Of a DNA stretch of 11,814 bases, positions 7,565 to 11,814 are shown piece after piece. The position numbers were made by a program, and so were the translations under genes. How positions within the stretch are numbered: the first letter of the stretch is position 1; every line of letters begins with the position of its first letter. The notes below the pieces were generated by a model that had not been told where the DNA came from, made no database searches, and was given only the letters and a program-made list of their open reading frames with translations. Source of the stretch: an uncultured Lachnospiraceae bacterium (GTDB lineage: Bacteria; Bacillota; Clostridia; Lachnospirales; Lachnospiraceae); assembly GCA_910586715.1 (NCBI GenBank), contig CAJUJG010000037.1, positions 22,821 through 34,634 of the forward strand, read 5' to 3'.

Positions 7565-8611
7565 TTACATTTCTTTCATCTTCGGATCCAACGCCTCGCG
7601 CAGACCGTCCGCTACAAGATTAAAGCTCAGCATCAAAAGCGCCATCACCACAATCGGCGGAATAATCTGATACGGGTGCGTCGTAAAGCTGTTAAAGCCC
7701 TCCGAAATCAGCGACCCCAATGAGCACTGCGGCACGGGAATGCCAAGACCGACAAAGCTTAAAAAGGCTTCCGTAAAAATTGCAGTCGGAATAGAAAACA
7801 TTACCTGTGTGATAATGGGACCGATAATGTTGGGCAGCACTTCCTTAAAGATAATAAAGAAATTTCCCGCTCCCAATGTTCTTGATGCCAGTACAAACTC
7901 CTGTTCTTTCAACTTCAGCATCTCTGCACGCGCAATCCGGCTCATGCCCACCCACTCCGTGAGCATCAGTGCAAAAATAATCGTCAGCATGCCGGGCTGC
8001 AATACCAAAAGCAGAAGCGTCACGATGACAAGGCGCGGAATGCCGTTTGCAATCTCGAGAATACGCTGCATAATCATATCTACTCTGCCGCCGAAATACC
8101 CTGATATTAATCCATAGCTCATACCGATAACCATGTCAATAATTGCTGCGGCAACGGCGATAATCAGGGAAACCCGCGCACCTGACCACGTACGCGTCCA
8201 TATATCCCTTCCGAAATTGTCGCTGCCGAACCAGTATTCAAGATCCGTAAGCCCTTTTTCCACATAATAATTGATTTCTTTAGAGCCTGTCGTCGTGTGC
8301 ATGGTCTCACTACCGTCGAAAATCCCGAATTTTTCAAGTGCAATAATACGCGGCGCAAAGTTTTTCTGACTAAGCTCCTGCCCGGAATACGTGTACTCGT
8401 TCATTCCCGGACCAATCACTGCAAATACAGAAATCAACAGAATTAAAATAAGCCCGATGACTGCACTGATTTTTTTAAAGTACCGGATAAAAACATCCTT
8501 CCAAAAACTCTGCGCAGCAAAATTTTCGTCTATCAAAACCGTGCCGTCATTGTTTTTCAGTTTAAAATCCGCCTCAACCGGTACATATGCCGCTGTGTTT
8601 CCCATATCCAT
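7565..8611 (-). CDS. oppC: Oligopeptide ABC transporter, permease subunit OppC
   Basis: Second membrane subunit of the channel. About 348 residues. A cytoplasmic N-terminus is followed by a first membrane helix (about 48-68), a large outside loop (about 70-140) containing GSDNFGRDIWTR, which is characteristic of OppC/DppC proteins, and then about five more helices. The cytoplasmic coupling loop that contacts the ATPases is at about 230-260 (ARAEMLKLKEQEF through LGAG to EVLPNI). Three in-frame starts are possible: TTG 8614, ATG 8611 and ATG 8605. I chose 8611 because it overlaps the oppB stop as TGATG, a typical translational-coupling arrangement, with GGGAG 4 nt upstream; 8605 would give a 10-nt gap. 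Translation probably depends on ribosomes finishing oppB. Confidence 0.93.
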   Translation of the reverse strand: MDMGNTAAYVPVEADFKLKNNDGTVLIDENFAAQSFWKDVFIRYFKKISAVIGLILILLISVFAVIGPGMNEYTYSGQELSQKNFAPRIIALEKFGIFDGSETMHTTTGSKEINYYVEKGLTDLEYWFGSDNFGRDIWTRTWSGARVSLIIAVAAAIIDMVIGMSYGLISGYFGGRVDMIMQRILEIANGIPRLVIVTLLLLVLQPGMLTIIFALMLTEWVGMSRIARAEMLKLKEQEFVLASRTLGAGNFFIIFKEVLPNIIGPIITQVMFSIPTAIFTEAFLSFVGLGIPVPQCSLGSLISEGFNSFTTHPYQIIPPIVVMALLMLSFNLVADGLREALDPKMKEM

Positions 8612-9546
8612 CAATCTCCCTTCTTCGCAAGTCTGATTCTCGGATCAATAACGCCGTACAGGATGTCAACCACAAGCATAATACCGATATACATTGCCGA
8701 ATAAATAAAGCTCAGCGCGATAACCACATTGTAGTCGTTTGACTGAATAGCCGTCACAAGCAGACTTCCAACACCCGGAATGGCGAAAATCTTTTCCACC
8801 ACAAGCGACCCTGTCATCAAGTCTACAATCAGCGGCGCCAAAACCGTAATTATGGGAATCAACGCATTCCTGAGCGCATGACGGAAAATCAGCGCTGCAC
8901 CCGAAATGCCCTTGCTCTCCGCAAGCAGCATGTAATCGCTGCCGAGAACCTCAAGCATCTCGCTCCTTGTAAAACGCGCAATCGACGCCATTGTAAACAT
9001 GGACAGCGATACGCTCGGCAGCACACTTGAGCCGAAAATATCCTGTTGGGAGAACAGCATCGGAAACCACCCCAGCTTAAATCCAAAATTATAAGAAAGC
9101 GCCAGTGCAAACACATACGACGGCACCGACACACCAATGACCGAAATTACTGTCGCAAGTGAGTCCCAAATGGTATCATGCTTTAACGCGGCAATCAGTC
9201 CCAATATCAGCCCGACAACCGCACCTAAGCCTACTGCACAGCCGCCAATTCGAATGGAAATAGGGAGTCTCGTCTGAATCAGCTGTGAAATCGGTGTATT
9301 TTTTGAGATATTGTAGCTCACACCCAAATCGCCCTTCAGCATATTTCCCACATATTTGAAAAACTGTACGACAATCGGCTGGTCAAGACCGTATTTCGTA
9401 TACAACGCTATACGCTGTTCCTCATTCAGCTTTTCATCATTGAACGGTGAACCGGGCATCAGCTGCATTAAAATAAACAAAACCAGCAAAATCGCCAAAA
9501 GTGTAAAGAGTGACGTTAAAACTCTTTTGCCTATGTATTTCTTCAC
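8611..9546 (-). CDS. oppB: Oligopeptide ABC transporter, permease subunit OppB
   Basis: First membrane subunit of the peptide channel. 311 residues with the usual OppB/DppB plan: an N-terminal helix (about 9-30) ending in QLMPGSPF, a long outside loop with YGLDQPI and KGDLGVSY, then about five helices. The coupling loop is at about 195-231 (RSEMLEVLGSDY, AESKG, RNALIP), and the family motif FAIPGVGSL follows in the last third. The start is GTG (9546-9544), strongly supported by AAGGAGG (9553-9559) at 6 nt and by the natural N-terminus KKYIGKRV. It lies 124 nt after oppA, separated from it by a hairpin, and overlaps the start of oppC by one base. Confidence 0.94.
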   Translation of the reverse strand: MKKYIGKRVLTSLFTLLAILLVLFILMQLMPGSPFNDEKLNEEQRIALYTKYGLDQPIVVQFFKYVGNMLKGDLGVSYNISKNTPISQLIQTRLPISIRIGGCAVGLGAVVGLILGLIAALKHDTIWDSLATVISVIGVSVPSYVFALALSYNFGFKLGWFPMLFSQQDIFGSSVLPSVSLSMFTMASIARFTRSEMLEVLGSDYMLLAESKGISGAALIFRHALRNALIPIITVLAPLIVDLMTGSLVVEKIFAIPGVGSLLVTAIQSNDYNVVIALSFIYSAMYIGIMLVVDILYGVIDPRIRLAKKGD

Positions 9547-9603
9547 GGTTTGCCTCCTTATGCTTTTCTTACATTATTACAATAAAGCTCTAAAGTGATA
9601 AAG

Positions 9604-9645
9604 GCGGTAAAACCGCACTCAGCAAACCTGCCTTGAGTGCGGTTT
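9604..9645 (-). terminator. oppA-oppB intergenic hairpin, probable partial terminator or mRNA stabiliser
   Basis: On the minus strand a perfect 12-bp stem, AAACCGCACTCA (9645-9634) with TGAGTGCGGTTT (9621-9610), has a 12-nt loop. The run of U's at its foot is only four long before ACCGCC. It begins 25 nt after the oppA stop. The downstream ACCGC (9608-9604 region) is also complementary to the GCGGT of the second arm, giving a weaker alternative fold. A short U-run suggests incomplete termination, so oppA alone would be abundant and oppBCDF would be made by read-through. Confidence 0.65.
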
Positions 9646-9670
9646 CTCACCTGAATCTTTATAATACTGA

Positions 9671-11413
9671 TTATTCAGCTTTTACAGTGCTCTTATAAAC
9701 TCTGTTGAGCGCAACAGGATGGAAGTCAACGCCTGTAACCTTAGAAGACATCATAACGGCATTACACTGTGTGTAAAGCGGGAAAATAACCGCCTCGTCC
9801 ATCACAATCTTCTCCGCGTCATAAAGTCTTTCCCAGCGTCCCTGCGCATCCGTGCAAAGGTCGCCTGTCGTACACTCTGCAATTATCGCATCGTACTCTG
9901 CGTTGCTCCATAAACCATAGTTATTTGAATTGTTAGTAATCCACATTCCAAGATATGTCATCGGGTCTGCATAGTCCGGTCCCCAGCGTGTCAGTCCAAG
10001 CTCGAAGTTTCCGTTCTGGAGATCCTCAACTCTCTGTTTTTTCGGCTCAACCACAAGATTTACCGTAAAGCCGGGAAGCGTTGTCTCCCACTGCTCCTTC
10101 AATACCTGTGCAACCTTCTGCGGTGCATCATCCGCGTCCACTACCATATCAAGTGTAATCTCGCTTACGCCAAGCTCTGCAAGACCTGCATTCCAATACT
10201 CCAATGCCTTGTCCGCATCATAAGAGCACACATCCGCATACTTTGTCTGATCAGCGGAATAATCCGAACCGTCCGGACCTGCCGCAAAGTCCATCGGAAC
10301 TGCCGTATATGTCGGCGCAGAACCGTCCTTTAAAACGTCTGTCGTAATAGAATCCCTGTTGATTGCATGTGTCAGTGCAAGACGGATATTTAAGTTTTTC
10401 AGCTCTTCCACCGTGTCTACATTCGGTGCTACATACCACAGATAGCCTGCACCAATTGCCATAAACTCAGGATCTTCCTTCACCTGATCCACCTGCTCGC
10501 CGTTTACAAGCGTCGTGTCAAGCGCACCTGTCTGATAGCTCATGAGCGCCTGCTGGGAATCCTGAATCACCTGATAGTTCAATCCGGCAAGCTGAATACG
10601 TGCCGCGTCATAATAATCATTGTTTTTTGTCAAATGGAACGCCGTTGCTGCCGGCTCATAAGAGTCCATAATAAAAGCGCCATTTGAAAGAACGGTTTCA
10701 GGGCTTGTTGCATAGGTATCTCCACAGGAAGTAAAGAACTCCTCATTGACCGGATAATAGGTCGGGAAATACATCAGCGACAAGAAATAACTGACAGGTA
10801 CGTTCAGCTCTACCTGAAGCGTCTTTTCGTCAATTGCCGTAACGCCAAGCTCACTTTTGTCAACCTCGCCTGCAATAATCTCTGCTGCATTTTTAATCTG
10901 ACCGATGTCGCTGAGCATATAAGAATACTCCGATGCCACATTCGGGTCTACTGCTCTCTGCCATGCAAATACGAAATCCGCCGCCGTAACTGGTGTGCCG
11001 TTGCTCCAGTTTGCATCCTCACGGATATGGAATGTGTATGTAAGACCATCCTCCGAGAGGTCATAGCTCTCTGCAAGTGCGTTCACTGCCTGTCCGTCCG
11101 CATCCATCTGCATCAGACCGTCCGTAAAGTTTGCAATCACTTCAAACGAAGTGCCATCCGTTGCCTGCTGCGGGTCGAGCGACTGAACGGGTGTCTCCAG
11201 CATAACATTCAAATCCGATGTTCCTGCCGTTACTGTTTCCGCCGGTGCCGCACCGCTATTATCCGCAGGAGCTGCCTGTGCGCCTGCATTGCCTTCTGCC
11301 GCCGGTGCATTTGCTGCCGGTGCCGAAGTGTCAGCATTGCCGCCGCAGCCGACTAAGCCTACCGTAAGGGTTGCAGCCATTGCGACAGCCAAAAAAGCTT
11401 TTGCCTTTTTCAT
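9671..11413 (-). CDS. oppA: Oligopeptide ABC transporter, substrate-binding lipoprotein OppA
   Basis: Extracellular peptide receptor of the importer, attached to the membrane by lipid. 580 residues from the preferred start. The signal peptide starts MKKAKAF, has an alanine-rich core, and ends in a lipobox LVGC with Cys23 as the lipid-modified residue. Residues 24 to about 65 are a flexible linker rich in Ala, Gly and Pro. The remainder is a family 5 extracellular solute-binding domain, with LDPQQATDG near its start, then LSEDGLTYTFHIRE and ANWSNGTPVTAADFVFAWQR. The ATG at 11413 has AAGGAGGA (11421-11428) with a 7-nt gap and gives a normal signal peptide. An in-frame ATG at 11461 adds 16 residues and has its own AAAGGAG at 9 nt, but this site is buried in a hairpin and would put a polar extension before the signal peptide. 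First gene of the operon. The exact peptide specificity cannot be read. Confidence 0.95.
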   Translation of the reverse strand: MKKAKAFLAVAMAATLTVGLVGCGGNADTSAPAANAPAAEGNAGAQAAPADNSGAAPAETVTAGTSDLNVMLETPVQSLDPQQATDGTSFEVIANFTDGLMQMDADGQAVNALAESYDLSEDGLTYTFHIREDANWSNGTPVTAADFVFAWQRAVDPNVASEYSYMLSDIGQIKNAAEIIAGEVDKSELGVTAIDEKTLQVELNVPVSYFLSLMYFPTYYPVNEEFFTSCGDTYATSPETVLSNGAFIMDSYEPAATAFHLTKNNDYYDAARIQLAGLNYQVIQDSQQALMSYQTGALDTTLVNGEQVDQVKEDPEFMAIGAGYLWYVAPNVDTVEELKNLNIRLALTHAINRDSITTDVLKDGSAPTYTAVPMDFAAGPDGSDYSADQTKYADVCSYDADKALEYWNAGLAELGVSEITLDMVVDADDAPQKVAQVLKEQWETTLPGFTVNLVVEPKKQRVEDLQNGNFELGLTRWGPDYADPMTYLGMWITNNSNNYGLWSNAEYDAIIAECTTGDLCTDAQGRWERLYDAEKIVMDEAVIFPLYTQCNAVMMSSKVTGVDFHPVALNRVYKSTVKAE

Positions 11414-11438
11414 AATAAGTTCCTCCTTAAAAAATTTG

Positions 11439-11482
11439 GACGCAAAAGAGCGCGTGCTCATATAATGGCGCTCCTTTACGTC
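11439..11482 (-). promoter_or_regulatory. Long hairpin at the 5' end of the oppA mRNA
   Basis: On the minus strand GACGTAAAGGAGCGC (11482-11468) pairs over 15 positions with GCGCTCTTTTGCGTC (11453-11439), all Watson-Crick except two G-U wobbles, around a 14-nt loop. With the -10 box ending at 11491, transcription should start near 11484, so the stem would begin within a few bases of the 5' end. Such terminal stems are known to protect mRNAs from 5'-end-dependent decay. The left arm holds an AAAGGAG ribosome site, and the loop holds the in-frame ATG at 11461, so the stem would also hide this upstream start. The main oppA ribosome site lies outside the stem and stays open. Confidence 0.7.
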
Positions 11483-11490
11483 TTTTTTAG

Positions 11491-11517
11491 ATTATCACAT
11501 TAATGCAGTAAAGTCAA
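11491..11517 (-). promoter_or_regulatory. Sigma-A-type extended -10 promoter of the opp operon
   Basis: On the minus strand a TTGACT -35 (11517-11512) and a GATAAT -10 (11496-11491) are 15 nt apart, and TG one base before the -10 box gives the extended form TGTGATAAT. The 15-nt spacer is short, but the extended -10 compensates. The expected start is near 11484, about 70 nt before the oppA ATG. It lies between the tRNA terminator and oppA, where a promoter is needed. Confidence 0.6.
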
Positions 11518-11561
11518 GATATTTTTCGTTTATGAACTGAATGGATTGCATTCTTTAAAAT

Positions 11562-11606
11562 AAAAAATGCTAAACTCCAATTTACATATTGTAGTTTAAC
11601 ATTTTT
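11562..11606 (-). terminator. A/U-rich intrinsic terminator of the tRNA-Met transcript
   Basis: On the minus strand AAAAATGTTAAACT (11606-11593) pairs with AGTTTAGCATTTTT (11576-11563), with one more T following, and the loop carries a further 4-bp stem (CAAT/ATTG). The single imperfect position is a G-U wobble in the minus-strand RNA but an unpaired A-C in the plus-strand RNA, so the minus strand is the better folder. It lies 66 nt after the tRNA 3' end and would separate it from the opp promoter. The intervening 11607-11671 is very A/T-rich with no gene. Confidence 0.6.
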
Positions 11607-11671
11607 ACACTTCATTTTCATAACTATATCATGTATAGTAGTTTATATATTTATATTTTTATATTAAAAAA

Positions 11672-11745
11672 TAGCGAAGGGGGGACTTGAACCCTCGACA
11701 CCACGGGTATGAACCGTGTGCTCTAGCCAGCTGAGCTACTTCGCC
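11672..11745 (-). tRNA. tRNA-Met (anticodon CAT), elongator type
   Basis: A 74-nt cloverleaf. Acceptor arm GGCGAAG/CTTCGCT with a G1-U72 wobble, D-stem GCTC/GAGC, anticodon stem CACGG/CCGTG around loop TTCATAC, variable GTGTC, T-loop TTCAAGT, discriminator A73. The anticodon stem lacks the three consecutive G-C pairs of initiator tRNA and position 1-72 is not a C-A mismatch, so it is not the initiator. A tRNA-Ile2 that is modified to read AUA also has a CAT anticodon, but the general sequence is like the Bacillus elongator tRNA-Met. No CCA is encoded; it must be added enzymatically. The T-stem has an A50-C64 mismatch. Confidence 0.93.
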
Positions 11746-11814
11746 ATTCTATCTATTGAAGGTATTCCCTCAAAACCGAACACAGAAACCTTATAAACCT
11801 CTTTTTCCTATCCT
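11746..11814 (-). other. Spacer upstream of tRNA-Met, resembling an rRNA/tRNA-cluster spacer (partial)
   Basis: Read on the minus strand this edge contains TGTGTTCGGTTTTGAGGGAA, followed by a short ACCTTC. From memory, TGTTC(A/G)GTTTTGA-type sequences are common in the spacers around Firmicute rRNA genes. No protein-coding start or rRNA sequence is visible in these 69 bases. If the resemblance is real, the tRNA lies at the end of an rRNA or tRNA cluster that continues beyond the window. Confidence 0.3.

Noticed and set aside
11027..11356. Plus-strand open frame rich in Cys and Arg opposite the oppA signal and linker region
   Set aside because: The Cys/Arg bias is the reverse complement of the Ala/Gly-rich OppA linker codons; no start signal and no independent support.
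11414..11461. Upstream OppA start giving a 596-residue protein
   Set aside because: It would put 16 mostly polar residues before a normal lipoprotein signal peptide, and its ribosome site is paired in a hairpin. The start at 11413 has AAGGAGGA at good spacing. Kept as a finding, not as the CDS start.
11623..11639. Small palindrome ACTATA-TCATG-TATAGT between the tRNA and its terminator
   Set aside because: Short and entirely A/T-rich in an A/T-rich stretch, so chance is likely; no adjacent gene or operator context needs it.
11672..11745. tRNA as an integration site for a mobile element
   Set aside because: No integrase, no direct repeat of the tRNA end and no foreign-looking genes are seen in the window.

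Overview
The window reads as ordinary chromosome from a low-to-mid GC Gram-positive anaerobe of the Clostridia, most likely a Lachnospiraceae-type organism. The evidence is strong AGGAGG-type ribosome sites, an Ami/Opp-type oligopeptide importer of Gram-positive character, a LysM gamma-D-glutamyl-diaminopimelate peptidase, and a tRNA-Met without an encoded CCA. The genus assignment is inference. All genes except the first lie on the minus strand.

Left end (1-1226): the 3' part of aroA (EPSP synthase, shikimate pathway) runs rightward and stops inside a compact intrinsic terminator. The same hairpin loop holds the stop codon of the convergent gene. From 1209 to 5309, three minus-strand genes follow one another with short gaps: a LysM/M14 cell-wall peptidase, a degenerate GGDEF plus intact EAL cyclic-di-GMP phosphodiesterase, and a polytopic-membrane alpha/beta-hydrolase (lipase-like). 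They look like one transcription unit, transcribed from right to left, possibly starting from a weak promoter near 5355-5382.

Centre and right (5386-11520): a complete oligopeptide ABC importer in the order oppA-oppB-oppC-oppD-oppF. A lipoprotein binding protein captures peptides, two permeases form the channel, and two different ATPases drive uptake. The operon has a recognisable extended -10 promoter, a long hairpin at the expected 5' end of the mRNA, a hairpin between oppA and oppB, two tandem hairpins between oppD and oppF, and a strong terminator after oppF. These structures suggest that the level of each subunit is set on the mRNA, with the binding protein made in excess.

Right edge (11562-11814): an elongator-type tRNA-Met (CAT) followed by its own A/U-rich terminator. 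Upstream of it is a stretch that resembles spacers found near rRNA/tRNA clusters.

I did not find a mobile element, CRISPR array, defence system or clearly new system. The most interesting material is the set of RNA-level structures around the opp operon and the shared terminator at the aroA/lipase junction.
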